A DNA stretch of 64,000 nt from an uncultured bacterium (GTDB lineage: Bacteria; Bacillota; Clostridia; Oscillospirales; Oscillospiraceae): assembly GCA_949840775.1 (NCBI GenBank), contig CATKXO010000006.1, forward strand, positions 1-64,000. Reading direction: 5' to 3'. The position numbers and the translations under genes were made by a program. Below the pieces are notes generated by a model. It had not been told where the DNA came from, made no database searches, and saw only the letters and a program-made list of their open reading frames with translations. The stretch's first letter is position 1. Each line of letters starts with the position of its first letter. Shown here one piece after another: positions 33,908-43,232 of the stretch.

Positions 33908-34495
33908 ATGAAAAAGCTGTTTGGTCTATGTCTGTGCATGGCGCTGTTTCTCAGCGGATGCGGCAAGGCCGCGCCGCCCAAGGCTGCGGACGGCTCGGCC
34001 TGGAGCGAGGACTGGGTCACGCTGGGAAGCGTCATGGGCGTGGACACTCCGGAGGGACTGACTGCCCGGGAAAACAGCGATGTCCTGTCTGCAAAGGGAA
34101 TGTATTACGCCTCCTGGTCGGCCGGCGAGGCGGTCCCCTATGTCAACGAGGACGGGGAGGAGGCCCAGTTATACGACGCGCAGGTTTATCATCTTCTGGC
34201 GGCAGGATATGACTCCACCCAAAAAGCGGAAGAAACAGCGGCGGAGTGGTTGGATATGGCCTATGCGCAGTATGCGGTGGACGCGGAAGCCGTGGAGACC
34301 TGCAATGGCCAGGAATTGACCGTCATTACCTATACTTACATGTCAGAGAGCAACCCCTACAGCCGGGGCGCTTCCGCCTTCGGGACCTACGGGAACTACG
34401 CCCTCAGCGTGGAGCTGTCCTGCCGGGAGAGCTTCGACGGCGATGCCCTGGAGATTTTGGAAAACTTTTTGGAGCACTGTCACTACGCGGCATAA
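33908..34495 (+). CDS. lipoprotein, unknown function
   Basis: A 195-residue protein with a lipoprotein signal MKKLFGLCLCMALFLSGCGK, Cys18 in the lipobox. The mature part contains WVTLGSVMGVD and a C-terminal domain with YALSVELSCRE; I recognise no family. The start codon directly follows the stop of the preceding gene, so the two are co-translated and may act together at the membrane surface. Confidence 0.7.
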   Translation: MKKLFGLCLCMALFLSGCGKAAPPKAADGSAWSEDWVTLGSVMGVDTPEGLTARENSDVLSAKGMYYASWSAGEAVPYVNEDGEEAQLYDAQVYHLLAAGYDSTQKAEETAAEWLDMAYAQYAVDAEAVETCNGQELTVITYTYMSESNPYSRGASAFGTYGNYALSVELSCRESFDGDALEILENFLEHCHYAA

Positions 34496-34507
34496 AGCAA
34501 GCAAATA

Positions 34508-34572
34508 TGTGGGACCCGCCGCCCTCGGCGGGCCATTTTCAAGATGACCCGGCCAGGGGGCCGGGTCCCACA
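34508..34572. repeat. R1 repeat, TGTGGGA subtype
   Basis: Begins TGTGGGACCCGCC and ends CCGGGTCCCACA, with a CCCTCGGCGGG arm and a GGCCAGGGGGCC arm. It sits between the lipoprotein gene and the next membrane protein, contacting the latter's leader. Confidence 0.88.
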
Positions 34573-34591
34573 GAAGATGGGAGGAATAGAT

Positions 34592-35344
34592 GTGGGACTG
34601 CTGTTTGCGGAGGACCCGCACTTTAACGAGAACGAGCGTCAAACCGGCTTTTACCGCTACCGGCAGCTCCTGTCCGCCCGGTTTGGCCGGTGGTGGAAGA
34701 CCAATCTGTTCACCCTGGCGGGCTTTGCGCCCCTGGCGGCGGGGATATTTACCGCCGTGGCTTCCTCCAGCGTGCTGGTGCTGCTGCCCGTCTCCCTTCT
34801 GGGCGGAGCCATCGCCGGGCCTTTCCTGGCCGGGATGTACGACGCCGTCCTCCGGGGTCTGCGGGACGACCCCCGGCCCTGGTGGGACGGCTGCCGGCAA
34901 TCCTGGAAGCAGAACTGGAAAGGCAGCCTGATCCCCGGCGCTCTGCTGGGCCTGGCCGCGGGAGTGTACACCTTTATGGCCATGCTGTTCTGGTGGGCGG
35001 AGCGGTCCCCTTCCCTTGGGACGGTGGCGCTGTACCTGTTTTCCCTGCTGGTGGTGCTGATGGTCAATACCCTCTACTGGCCCCAGCTGGTGCTGTTCCG
35101 GCAGAAGGCGTCCGTCCGTCTGCGCAACTGCCTGCTGTTCTGTGTAAAATACCTCTGGCGTGTGCTGGGCGTGGGGATGTTGCAGCTGGTTTACTTGGCA
35201 GTGTTCGTGCTGTTCGCCCCCTGGACGCTTCTCCTGCTGCCGGTCCTCGGGGTATGGTATATCCTGTTTCTCTCGCAGTTTTTCATCTATGAGCAGATGG
35301 AGGAAGCGTTCCAAATGGAGGAACAGTTCAAATCCGTTCAATAG
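34592..35344 (+). CDS. multi-pass membrane protein (DUF624/YesL-like)
   Basis: About 250 residues, with helices near 42-80, 108-135 and 150-170 and two more toward the end, and FGRWWKTNLFTLAGFAPL near the start. The order (cytoplasmic N-terminus, RPWWDGCRQSWKQNWKGSLIPG loop) resembles YesL/DUF624 proteins, often found beside sugar ABC systems. GGGAGGA supports a GTG start at 34592; ATG 34577 in the same frame is the alternative, and upstream codons are repeat-derived. Confidence 0.6.
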   Translation: MGLLFAEDPHFNENERQTGFYRYRQLLSARFGRWWKTNLFTLAGFAPLAAGIFTAVASSSVLVLLPVSLLGGAIAGPFLAGMYDAVLRGLRDDPRPWWDGCRQSWKQNWKGSLIPGALLGLAAGVYTFMAMLFWWAERSPSLGTVALYLFSLLVVLMVNTLYWPQLVLFRQKASVRLRNCLLFCVKYLWRVLGVGMLQLVYLAVFVLFAPWTLLLLPVLGVWYILFLSQFFIYEQMEEAFQMEEQFKSVQ

Positions 35345-35471
35345 CGGATAACTTTCAGGAGGTCACAGGCGGGATTGACAAAGCGATGATGCCGCTCAGG
35401 GTGTTCGGGGGCTGGAGGCGGCGGGACGGCCGGCGGTTTGCACTGCCATTTGTGAAAGTTCCACAATTATC

Positions 35472-35499
35472 TTGACATTTTTTGTGATCGGATTATAAT
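35472..35499 (+). promoter_or_regulatory. promoter of the iron/polyamine-type ABC operon
   Basis: TTGACA at 35472-35477, a 16-base spacer and TATAAT at 35494-35499. The 127 bases before it hold no gene. Confidence 0.85.
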
Positions 35500-35556
35500 A
35501 TAGGAGTAGTTCCCCGGTTGTTTAAGATGTTCAAATTCAGAAAAGGAGTCCTAGCT

Positions 35557-36840
35557 ATGAAAAAGATCCTTGCACTTGCACTGGCCATGTCCATGGCCTT
35601 GTCCCTGACTGCCTGCGGCGGCGGAAACAAAGCACCTGCCGCCTCCAGCAATCCCCCCGCCGCCAGCAGCGGCGCCCCCGCCCAGTCCGCCCCCGCAGGG
35701 GTGGAGGCCGACTACGACTACACCATCCGTATCTACTCCAACTCCAACTCCACCGAGCGCACCACCTGGCTCATCAACGAGGCCAAGGAGGCCGGCTTCA
35801 ACATCTCCATCGACGACAACTCCGTCATTTCCGGCGACACCGCCGCCATCCAGGCCGCCAACGAGAACAAGGACGGCGACCTGATCTTCGGCCTGAACGA
35901 GACCCGCTGGAGCCAGCTGGTGGACGGCACCTATGAGAACCTGAAGATTATGGACTGGACCCCCTCCTGGTCCGGTGATGTGGGCGAGTACGTCTACCCC
36001 GGCAAGGCCTACGGCCTGGTCATCCAGAACGTGCTGATGCTCTACCGCAACGACGAGCTGGGCACCAACGGCGCCGAGCTCCACTTCGACCACTGGGCCG
36101 ACATTGTGGATTGCGGCTACTCCTGGTACCGCCAGAACAAGGTGGGCGGCACCACCAACGCCAACATCAACTCCGCCATGCTCTACGCCTTTGTGGACCC
36201 CGCATCCCCCGCCGGCGGCATCTCCGTGGACGGCTGGAAGACCCTGTGGAAGTACTGCGCCGAGGGCAAGAGCGGCGGCGACGACTACAAGTACGGCTTT
36301 GACCCCCTGAACAAGGGCGACGTGCAGGTGTCCACCTTCTACTCCTCCTCCCTCTACGGCAAGATCGACGCCGCGGGCGAGAGCTCCGAGAAGCCCCTGA
36401 AGGGCACCATGGAGCCTGAGAACTGGGCCCTGGTGGACATCAAGGATGGCACCTACTACATCGCCGAGTACATCGGCATCCTGGACAAGGCCGGCCGTAC
36501 CCCCGAGCAGACCGCCGCTGTGGAGGAGTTCGCCGAGTGGTTCGGTTCCGCCGAGATTCAGGCTGCCTGGGGCGAAGAGTGCGACTCCTACCCCTGCAAC
36601 ACCCAGGCCGCCACGATGCTCTACCCCGACGGCATCCCCCCCATCTATGAGCTGAAGAACTTTGCCCTGTCCAAGGTGGACGGCGACACCACCTACGCCG
36701 AGTATGTGGCCGCCCACTCCAGCGACTGGACCAACATCATGACCAATCTGGGCTTCTACTGGGCCGATACCAGCAGCCCCGCTCCCACCCCCGACTGGGA
36801 CAATCTGGACTGGGCCACCCTGACCCAGACTGCCGGCTGA
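35557..36840 (+). CDS. extracellular solute-binding lipoprotein (Fe3+/polyamine-type ABC)
   Basis: A 427-residue receptor with lipoprotein signal MKKILALALAMSMALSLTAC (Cys20) and a serine/proline/alanine linker to about residue 48. It then reads DYDYTIRIYSNSNSTERT, the fold of periplasmic ligand-binding proteins of the iron/thiamine/polyamine group. AAAGGAG supports ATG 35557 over the upstream ATG at 35518. It is followed by an ATPase and a fused double permease. The bound solute cannot be read from sequence. Confidence 0.85.
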   Translation: MKKILALALAMSMALSLTACGGGNKAPAASSNPPAASSGAPAQSAPAGVEADYDYTIRIYSNSNSTERTTWLINEAKEAGFNISIDDNSVISGDTAAIQAANENKDGDLIFGLNETRWSQLVDGTYENLKIMDWTPSWSGDVGEYVYPGKAYGLVIQNVLMLYRNDELGTNGAELHFDHWADIVDCGYSWYRQNKVGGTTNANINSAMLYAFVDPASPAGGISVDGWKTLWKYCAEGKSGGDDYKYGFDPLNKGDVQVSTFYSSSLYGKIDAAGESSEKPLKGTMEPENWALVDIKDGTYYIAEYIGILDKAGRTPEQTAAVEEFAEWFGSAEIQAAWGEECDSYPCNTQAATMLYPDGIPPIYELKNFALSKVDGDTTYAEYVAAHSSDWTNIMTNLGFYWADTSSPAPTPDWDNLDWATLTQTAG

Positions 36841-36856
36841 TTTGAATTACTTATCC

Positions 36857-36893
36857 GTGGCGGGCCGGTCTTCCCGGCCCGCCACCGCCTTTT
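36857..36893 (+). terminator. hairpin between receptor and ATPase genes
   Basis: A perfect 12-base stem (GTGGCGGGCCGG / CCGGCCCGCCAC), loop TCTTC, then CGCCTTTTAA. It is likely an attenuator raising receptor over transporter expression. Confidence 0.75.
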
Positions 36894-36922
36894 AAATCTA
36901 ATAAAGAGAGGGAGCGCCGCTT

Positions 36923-37939
36923 ATGATCCGCCTGAACGACATCGCCGTCAAATTTGGCGACTTCACCGCCCTGCACGACATCAACGTCCATGTGAAGGAG
37001 GGGGAGTTCTTCACCTTCCTGGGGCCCTCCGGCTGCGGCAAGACCACCACCCTGCGCACCATCACAGGCTTTATTGAGCCGGTATCCGGGAGCGTGGTGG
37101 TGAAAGACAAGGATATCACCCACGTCCCCATTGAGGAGCGCAACATCGGCATTGTTTTCCAGTCCTACGCCCTGTTCCCCACCATGACGGTGTATGACAA
37201 TATCGCCTTCGGCCTGAAGCTGAAAAAGCTGAAAAAGGCGGAAGTCGCCCGGAAGGTAAACGACATCGCCAAAAAGGTGGACCTGAGCGAGGAGCAGCTG
37301 AAAAAAGCGGTGAGCCAGCTGTCCGGCGGCCAGCAGCAGCGGGTGGCCATTGCCCGGGCCTTGGTCACCGAGCCGGCCATCATCTGCATGGACGAACCTC
37401 TGTCCAATCTGGACGCCAAGCTCCGCGTCCAGCTGCGCAACGAGCTCAAGCAGATGCAGAAGGACTTTGGCATCACCACCATCTACGTCACCCACGACCA
37501 GGAGGAGGCTCTCACCCTCTCCGACCACATCGCCGTGTTCAACAAGGGGGTCATTGAGCAGATCGGCACCCCCAACGAGGTTTACAACCACTCGGCCACC
37601 GAGTTTGTGTGCAACTTCATCGGTGACATTAACCTCCTCCAGGCTGAGGCGGTGTCGGCCCTGAACAGGGCCGGCGGCCGGGTGGACCCGGCCGCCCACA
37701 ACTACATTCGCCTGGAGCGCATCCACGTCAATGTGGACCCCAAGCCGGGCAGCGTGGCCCTGGAGGGCGTTGTGGACAGCCGGGAGTACTACGGGCTGTA
37801 CATCAAGTACTACATCCGCGCCGCCGGGCAGATCATCAAGGTCATCGAGAAAAACGACGGCGTGAACATCTACGAGGTGGGCCAAGCCGTTCAGGTGGTC
37901 ATGGACCCCAGGGACGTGATGGCCTACCCCGCAGAGTAA
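36923..37939 (+). CDS. ABC transporter ATPase (FbpC/PotA type)
   Basis: A 338-residue ATP-binding subunit. Walker [10 protein letters not shown] lies at 34-42, followed by Q-loop QSYALFP, signature LSGGQQQR, Walker [13 protein letters not shown] and the H-loop THDQEEA. The C-terminal 100 residues form the TOBE-like regulatory region of the iron/polyamine class. It is encoded 14 bases before the permease gene, with GAGAGGGAG upstream. Confidence 0.93.
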   Translation: MIRLNDIAVKFGDFTALHDINVHVKEGEFFTFLGPSGCGKTTTLRTITGFIEPVSGSVVVKDKDITHVPIEERNIGIVFQSYALFPTMTVYDNIAFGLKLKKLKKAEVARKVNDIAKKVDLSEEQLKKAVSQLSGGQQQRVAIARALVTEPAIICMDEPLSNLDAKLRVQLRNELKQMQKDFGITTIYVTHDQEEALTLSDHIAVFNKGVIEQIGTPNEVYNHSATEFVCNFIGDINLLQAEAVSALNRAGGRVDPAAHNYIRLERIHVNVDPKPGSVALEGVVDSREYYGLYIKYYIRAAGQIIKVIEKNDGVNIYEVGQAVQVVMDPRDVMAYPAE

Positions 37940-37952
37940 AGGGGGCGGGACT

Positions 37953-39857
37953 ATGACCAAAAACCGCTCTGTCCAAATGGGACCGGCCCTGCTGGTCAAG
38001 CTCTTCGGCATCGCCTTCTTCGCCTACCTGTTTCTGGGCTTTATGCTGCTGCCCTGCCTAAACACCCTGGCCAGCATCTTCACCACCCAGAACGCCTCGG
38101 GGGAGACCGACCCCCTGGCCGTCATCCGCTTCTTCTTCGCCGGCAATATGGGCTCCTTCGTGTGGAACTCCCTGAAGCTGGCCGTCTGCCTGGTGATTAC
38201 CGTCAATGTGGTGGGCGTGTCCATTGTGCTGCTCACCGAGTACTTCGACATCAAGGGGGCCAAAATCCTCCGCCTGGGCTATATGACCACCCTGATTTAC
38301 TCCGGCGTGGCCCTGGTCACCGGCTACCTGTTCCTCTACGACAGCAACGGCATCATCACAACCCTGCTGGTGAACGCCTTTCCGGGGATGAATCCCAACT
38401 GGTTTTCCGGATTTAACGCGGTGCTGTTCACCATGACCTTCGCCTGCACCAGCAATCACGCCCTGTTTCTCCGCAACGCCATCCGGGGCATCGACTACAA
38501 TACGGTGGAGGCTGCCCGGAACATGGGGGCCCGGCCCTTCAAGGTGCTGTGGAAGGTGGTCTTCCCCACTCTGGTACCCACCATGTTCTCCCTGACGGTG
38601 ATGACCTTCATCACCGGCCTGTGCGCCATGTCCGCTCCCACTCTGCTGGGCTACGACTCCATCAACCCGGAGATCGTCCGTCTGGCCGGCTCCTCCACGG
38701 CGGACGAGGCCTTCCCCCAGGCCCGGGCGGCCCTGCTGTCCATCATCCTGGCCATGTTCACCATCGTCCTGCTGACGGTGCTGTCCTCCTACGAGCGGAA
38801 GGGGCACTATCTGTCCGTCTCCAAGACCAAGGCCAAGCTGCAAAAGCAGCGGATCGACAACCCGGTTTGGAACATCCTGGCCCACCTCTACGCCTACATC
38901 CTGTTCATTATCTACATGATCCCCGTGGTGATGATTATCATCTTCTCCTTCCAGACCTACGGGGCGATCCGGATGAAGAAACTGGACCTGACCAACTGGA
39001 CCCTCATCAACTTCTTCGGCACCCAGGACTACCAGTATCTCACCAACCGGGGCACCTACAAGACCCGGAAGGGGTCCATCTCCGGCCTGTTCGCCAACGA
39101 GGCCACCCTGGGGGGCATCAAGCTCAGCTTTATCCTGTCCGCCATCGCTGCCGCCCTGGCCTGCGTCATTGTGGTGGTGGCCTGCAACTACATCTTTAAG
39201 AACCGGAAGAAGAAGTCGGGGACCGTTCTGGAGTACTGCCTGCTCTTCCCTTGGCTGCTGCCCACCATCCTCATCTGCTACTCCTACCGGGTGTACTTCA
39301 ACAGCGAGGACGTGTGGTATGTGGGCGGGACCAACCTGTATTACGCCGGCCACGTGCGGCTGCTGATTATCCTGGCCTACACGGTGGTCAAGCTGCCCTT
39401 CTCCCTGCGGATGATTAAGGCGGCCTTCTATGCCATCGACGAGGAGCTGGAGGACGCCGCCCGGAACCTGGGCTCCAGTTCCCTGGCCACCTTCCTCAAG
39501 GTCAAGCTGCCCATCATCCTGCCCTCGGTGCTGGCAGTGTTCGCCCTGAACTTTAACGCCCTGTTCACCGAGTATGATATGTCCGCCACCTTTGCCAGCT
39601 CCTACGGCACCACCTACGCCATGGTCATCCAGTCCATGTGCCGGGAGGAGGGGCTGTACGGCTACAACGTCAACGCCTCGGGCCGGCGGTGCGCCTCCAC
39701 GGTGTTCATCATGATCGTGTCGGGCATCATCCTCTACCTGGTCTACGGGGTGGGCGCCCGGGACCTGGGAGAGCGGCTGGAGATTCGCGACCGGCGGCGC
39801 AAACGGCTGGAGAAGCTGAAAAGCTTCGGCAAAAAATCCAAGGAGGTCAATGTATGA
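37953..39857 (+). CDS. fused double ABC permease (FbpB type)
   Basis: A 634-residue inner-membrane protein carrying two permease halves, as in ferric-ion transporters. Each half has six helices and an ATPase-contact loop: VEAARNMGARPFKVLWKVVF near residue 187 and LEDAARNLGSSSLATFLKVK near 505. A charged linker (about 280-305) joins them. Its stop overlaps the next start (ATGA). The fused form supports an FbpABC-like system; phosphonate or polyamine substrates remain possible. Confidence 0.92.
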   Translation: MTKNRSVQMGPALLVKLFGIAFFAYLFLGFMLLPCLNTLASIFTTQNASGETDPLAVIRFFFAGNMGSFVWNSLKLAVCLVITVNVVGVSIVLLTEYFDIKGAKILRLGYMTTLIYSGVALVTGYLFLYDSNGIITTLLVNAFPGMNPNWFSGFNAVLFTMTFACTSNHALFLRNAIRGIDYNTVEAARNMGARPFKVLWKVVFPTLVPTMFSLTVMTFITGLCAMSAPTLLGYDSINPEIVRLAGSSTADEAFPQARAALLSIILAMFTIVLLTVLSSYERKGHYLSVSKTKAKLQKQRIDNPVWNILAHLYAYILFIIYMIPVVMIIIFSFQTYGAIRMKKLDLTNWTLINFFGTQDYQYLTNRGTYKTRKGSISGLFANEATLGGIKLSFILSAIAAALACVIVVVACNYIFKNRKKKSGTVLEYCLLFPWLLPTILICYSYRVYFNSEDVWYVGGTNLYYAGHVRLLIILAYTVVKLPFSLRMIKAAFYAIDEELEDAARNLGSSSLATFLKVKLPIILPSVLAVFALNFNALFTEYDMSATFASSYGTTYAMVIQSMCREEGLYGYNVNASGRRCASTVFIMIVSGIILYLVYGVGARDLGERLEIRDRRRKRLEKLKSFGKKSKEVNV

Positions 39858-40480
39858 TCCGAAACATCGTATTTGACATGGGAAATGTCCTGATCCACTG
39901 GAGGCCGGATCTTTTTCTGGAGCGGGCGGGAATACCGGAGGAGGACCGCACCCTGCTGATGAGAGAGCTGTTCGGCTCGGTGGAGTGGATTCAGATGGAC
40001 CGGGGCGTCCTCCCCTTTGAGGATGGAATTTCCGCCGTCTGCCGCCGTCTGCCCGAGCGCCTCTGGGGCGGGGTCCGGGAACTGACGCTGAACTGGTGGA
40101 GAGACCATCTCCTCCCCGTAGAGGGCATGGCGGAGCTGATCCGGGAGCTGAAACAAAACGGATACGGCATCTACCTGCTGTCCAACGCAAAAACTGACCT
40201 GCCCGAGTACTTCGGCAATATCCCGGGCAGCGAGTGCTTCGACGGGCGGATTGTCTCCGCCGACTGGAAACTGCTCAAGCCCCAGCCGGAGCTCTACCAG
40301 GTTCTGCTCCGGGAGTACGGCCTGAAAGCGGAGGAGTGTTTCTTCACGGACGACCTGAACATCAACATTGAGGCGGCCGTTTTGGTGGGAATGTCAGGCG
40401 CGATTTTCCGGGGCGCGGAGGATTTGCGCCGCGCCCTGACAGAGGCGGGCGTTTCCGTCCGGCTCCAGAGCGCTCAATAG
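39854..40480 (+). CDS. HAD-family hydrolase (YihX-like phosphatase)
   Basis: A 208-residue phosphatase. Motif I is VFDMGNVLI (nucleophile Asp9), motif II LLSNAKTD, motif III around DWKLLKPQP and motif IV FFTDDLNINI. The DxGNV form and cap region resemble YihX-type sugar phosphatases. It overlaps the permease gene by four bases with AAGGAGG inside it, so it is co-translated with the importer. It may act on a phosphorylated product of the imported solute, or be unrelated. Confidence 0.88.
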   Translation: MIRNIVFDMGNVLIHWRPDLFLERAGIPEEDRTLLMRELFGSVEWIQMDRGVLPFEDGISAVCRRLPERLWGGVRELTLNWWRDHLLPVEGMAELIRELKQNGYGIYLLSNAKTDLPEYFGNIPGSECFDGRIVSADWKLLKPQPELYQVLLREYGLKAEECFFTDDLNINIEAAVLVGMSGAIFRGAEDLRRALTEAGVSVRLQSAQ

Positions 40481-40500
40481 ACCGGAAAGGAGGACCGCCC

Positions 40501-41058
40501 ATGCCCAATTCTACGAAAAAGGCCATCAAGGAGACCTTTCTCGCGCTGCTGGACGAGCGCCCCTTAAACCGGATTACGGTCAAGGACATTGTAGAGACCT
40601 GCAAGATCAACCGCAACTCCTTCTATTACCACTTTGAGGACCTGCCCGCCCTGCTGGAGGAGATTATCGCCGAGCGGGTGCAGGAGCTGATTCAGAGCCA
40701 CCCCACGGTGGACTCCCTGGAGGACTGCTTCGACGCGGCGGTGGAGTTTGTGCGGGAAAACCGCCGGGCGGTGCTCCATGTCTACAGCTCCCTCAGCCGG
40801 GATGTCTTTGAGCGCTATCTGATGGAGGTCTGCCTCTATGTGGTCACCACCTATGTGGAGGCAGACTTCGCCGGCCGGCCGGTGGACCGGCAGGACAAGG
40901 AGATGATTATCCGCTACCACAAGTGCGAGTGCTTCGGCAACATCATCGACTGGCTGAACAGCGGCATGGAATACGACATCTCCGCCTACTTCCACCGCAT
41001 CTACCAGCTGAAACGGGGCTGGGAGGGGGAGGTCCTCCGCCGGGACAGCAGGTCATAA
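40501..41058 (+). CDS. TetR-family regulator (DhaS-like)
   Basis: A 185-residue regulator. The N-terminal helix-turn-helix (about residues 5-50) reads ITVKDIVETCKINRNSFYYHF. The C-terminal helical domain with MEVCLYVVTTYVEADF resembles the TetR_C group of DhaS-like proteins. It closes the importer operon and probably controls it; no operator is obvious at the 35472 promoter. Confidence 0.85.
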   Translation: MPNSTKKAIKETFLALLDERPLNRITVKDIVETCKINRNSFYYHFEDLPALLEEIIAERVQELIQSHPTVDSLEDCFDAAVEFVRENRRAVLHVYSSLSRDVFERYLMEVCLYVVTTYVEADFAGRPVDRQDKEMIIRYHKCECFGNIIDWLNSGMEYDISAYFHRIYQLKRGWEGEVLRRDSRS

Positions 41059-41068
41059 GGGATATGGA

Positions 41069-41100
41069 AACCCCCGCTCCTCACGGAGCGGGGGTTGTTG
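41069..41100. terminator. bidirectional terminator
   Basis: AACCCCCGCTCC / GGAGCGGGGGTT with a TCAC loop, between the TetR gene and the convergent MMPL gene. Confidence 0.9.
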
Positions 41101-41104
41101 TCTG

Positions 41105-43216
41105 TCACAGGGCTTCTGCCCCGTGAGGGACCGGTTTTTCTTTGACCGGGGCGGCCTGCCTCCAGTGGAAGCTGGTTTTCTGAATCAGCGGCTCACATAC
41201 GCACAGCACTGCCGGCATGAGGAAGATGCTCACCAGTGCGGAGATGAGGGCGCCCCGGGCCAGCATGGTACAGATGGAGCTGATGATTTCGATTTCGGAG
41301 ATGAGTCCCACCCCCAGAGTTGCGCAGAACATGACCAGGGAGCTGGTGATGATAGAGCCGTCAGAGGCGGTGGCGGCAATCCGGATGGCCTCCTCCCGGT
41401 CCTTCCCGCTCTGGAGCTCCTCCCGGAAGCGGGTGGCCAGCAGGATGGCGTAGTCCACCGTGGCCCCCAGCTGGACGCAGCCGATGATGGTGGGGGAGAC
41501 AAAGGGAATTACCGTTCCGGTGAAGTAGGGGATGCCCTGGTTGATGAAGATGGCCAGCTCAATAGCCGCTACCAGCACCACCGGCATAGACGCGGACCGG
41601 AACACCCAGGCCACGATGAGGAGGATGGCGGCGATGGAGATGTAGTTGGTCACCTGAAAGTCCACCGCCGAGGTGGAGATCAGGTCGTCGGTGAGGGCGG
41701 CCTCGCCGGTGATGAGGGCGGAGGGGTCGTAGGACTTGATGATGGCCCCGATCTCCTTCAGCTGCCGGGATACGTCGTCCGAGGCGGTGGCGTACTCCGA
41801 GTTGATCATCATCATCTGCCAGCCCCCCTGCTTCAGCATGTCCCGCACATCCGCCGGAATGAAGAAGTCGGGGATGCCCCCGCCCAGCATGGCGTGGTAG
41901 GACAGGACGGAGGTGACCCCCTCCACCTCTTTCAGCTCCGCCTCCATCTGATTCATGCCGGTGGCGGGCAGACCGTCGCTGAGGAGGACAAAGTGGGAGG
42001 TGGCCATGTCAAACTCGTCTTTCAGCTTGTTGTTGGCCACGATGGAGGCCATATCCTGAGGGAGGGCCTCATCCAGCTTGTAGTACACCTGGGCGTGGGA
42101 TTGGGCGTAGAGGGCGGGGGGGAAGAGCAGCAGGAACAGTACGGCCAGCCACCGGCGGCGGCGGACCATCCAACTGTTGATCCGGGTGAAGTCGGGCAGA
42201 AAGCTGCGGTGCCTGTGCTTCTCAATCTGCTTGTCGAAGAGGAGCAGCAGGGCGGGCAGTACCAGGATGACGGTGGCCACCCCCAGCACCACCCCCTTGG
42301 CCATGACGATGCCGATGTCCCGGCCCAGGGTGAGGCGCATGAAGCACAGGGCGATGAAGCCGGCGATGGTGGTCAGGCTGGAGCCGGACAGGGAGGTGAA
42401 GGCGGCCACAATGGCCTGGGTCATGGCGTCCCGCTTGTCCTCGTAATGGGTTTTCTCCTCCTGATACCGGTGGTAGAGGAAGATGGAGTAGTCCATGGTG
42501 ACTCCCAGCTGGAGGACGGCGGCAATGGCCTTGGTGATATAGGAGATCTGCCCCAGAAAGATGTTGGTGCCGAAGTTGTAGACGATGGCCATACCGATGC
42601 TGGCCAGGAAGACAAAGGGCAGCACCGTGGACTCCATGGTCAGAGACATGGCGATGAGGGACAGCACCACCGCCAGGGCCACATAGATGGGAAGCTCCTT
42701 GTCCACCAGGTCCTTGGTGTCTTTGATGACCACCGAGAAGCCGGCCAGAAAGCACTTCTCGTTGCAGATATCCCGGACGGCCTGGATGGCCTCCATGGTG
42801 TCCTCATCGGCCCCGGATTTGTCGTACTGGATAATCATCATGGTTGCTTTGCCGGCGTAGAACATCTCCCGCAGGTTGGCGGGGATGAAGTCCACGGGAA
42901 TCTGGATGCCTACCACGTTGGACAGCCACACCGCATTGGACACATTGGGCACCTGCTTGATGGCGTAGATCAGATTGTTGGTGTAGGCGGCGGGCATATC
43001 CTCCACAATGAGCATACTGGTGGCTGCCATGTGGAAGGGCTCCTCCAGCAGCCGCTCCCCCTGGGAGGACTCCAGGTCCTGGGGCAGATAGGTCAGGATA
43101 TCGTAGTTGACCCGTGTGCCGACATAGCCCAGGGCGGAGGGAATGAGCAGCAGCACCGCGATCAGGGCAACCAGCTTGGGCTTTCGGGTGAGCGTATGGG
43201 CAATTTTTTCCACCAT
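41105..43216 (-). CDS. MMPL-family RND transporter
   Basis: A 703-residue transporter with 12 likely helices in two repeats, each with a large exported domain (about 45-200 and 385-510). Typical parts are an N-terminal helix ending SALGYVGTRVNYD, QLGVTMDYSIFLYHRYQEE and QLGATVDYAILLATRFREEL. The paired GxxxDY/F segments carry the proton-relay Asp-Tyr of MMPL proteins. Such Bacillota proteins move lipids, peptides or drugs. ATG 43216 follows AAAGGAG; upstream codons belong to another frame. It is co-transcribed with the preceding exported protein. Confidence 0.92.
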   Translation of the reverse strand: MVEKIAHTLTRKPKLVALIAVLLLIPSALGYVGTRVNYDILTYLPQDLESSQGERLLEEPFHMAATSMLIVEDMPAAYTNNLIYAIKQVPNVSNAVWLSNVVGIQIPVDFIPANLREMFYAGKATMMIIQYDKSGADEDTMEAIQAVRDICNEKCFLAGFSVVIKDTKDLVDKELPIYVALAVVLSLIAMSLTMESTVLPFVFLASIGMAIVYNFGTNIFLGQISYITKAIAAVLQLGVTMDYSIFLYHRYQEEKTHYEDKRDAMTQAIVAAFTSLSGSSLTTIAGFIALCFMRLTLGRDIGIVMAKGVVLGVATVILVLPALLLLFDKQIEKHRHRSFLPDFTRINSWMVRRRRWLAVLFLLLFPPALYAQSHAQVYYKLDEALPQDMASIVANNKLKDEFDMATSHFVLLSDGLPATGMNQMEAELKEVEGVTSVLSYHAMLGGGIPDFFIPADVRDMLKQGGWQMMMINSEYATASDDVSRQLKEIGAIIKSYDPSALITGEAALTDDLISTSAVDFQVTNYISIAAILLIVAWVFRSASMPVVLVAAIELAIFINQGIPYFTGTVIPFVSPTIIGCVQLGATVDYAILLATRFREELQSGKDREEAIRIAATASDGSIITSSLVMFCATLGVGLISEIEIISSICTMLARGALISALVSIFLMPAVLCVCEPLIQKTSFHWRQAAPVKEKPVPHGAEAL

Positions 43217-43232
43217 AGGGTCCGCGCTCCTT

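Noticed and set aside
38058-40190. A 710-codon leftward open frame
   Set aside because: Antisense to the fused ABC permease and HAD genes; Gly/His/Gln-rich without a ribosome site.
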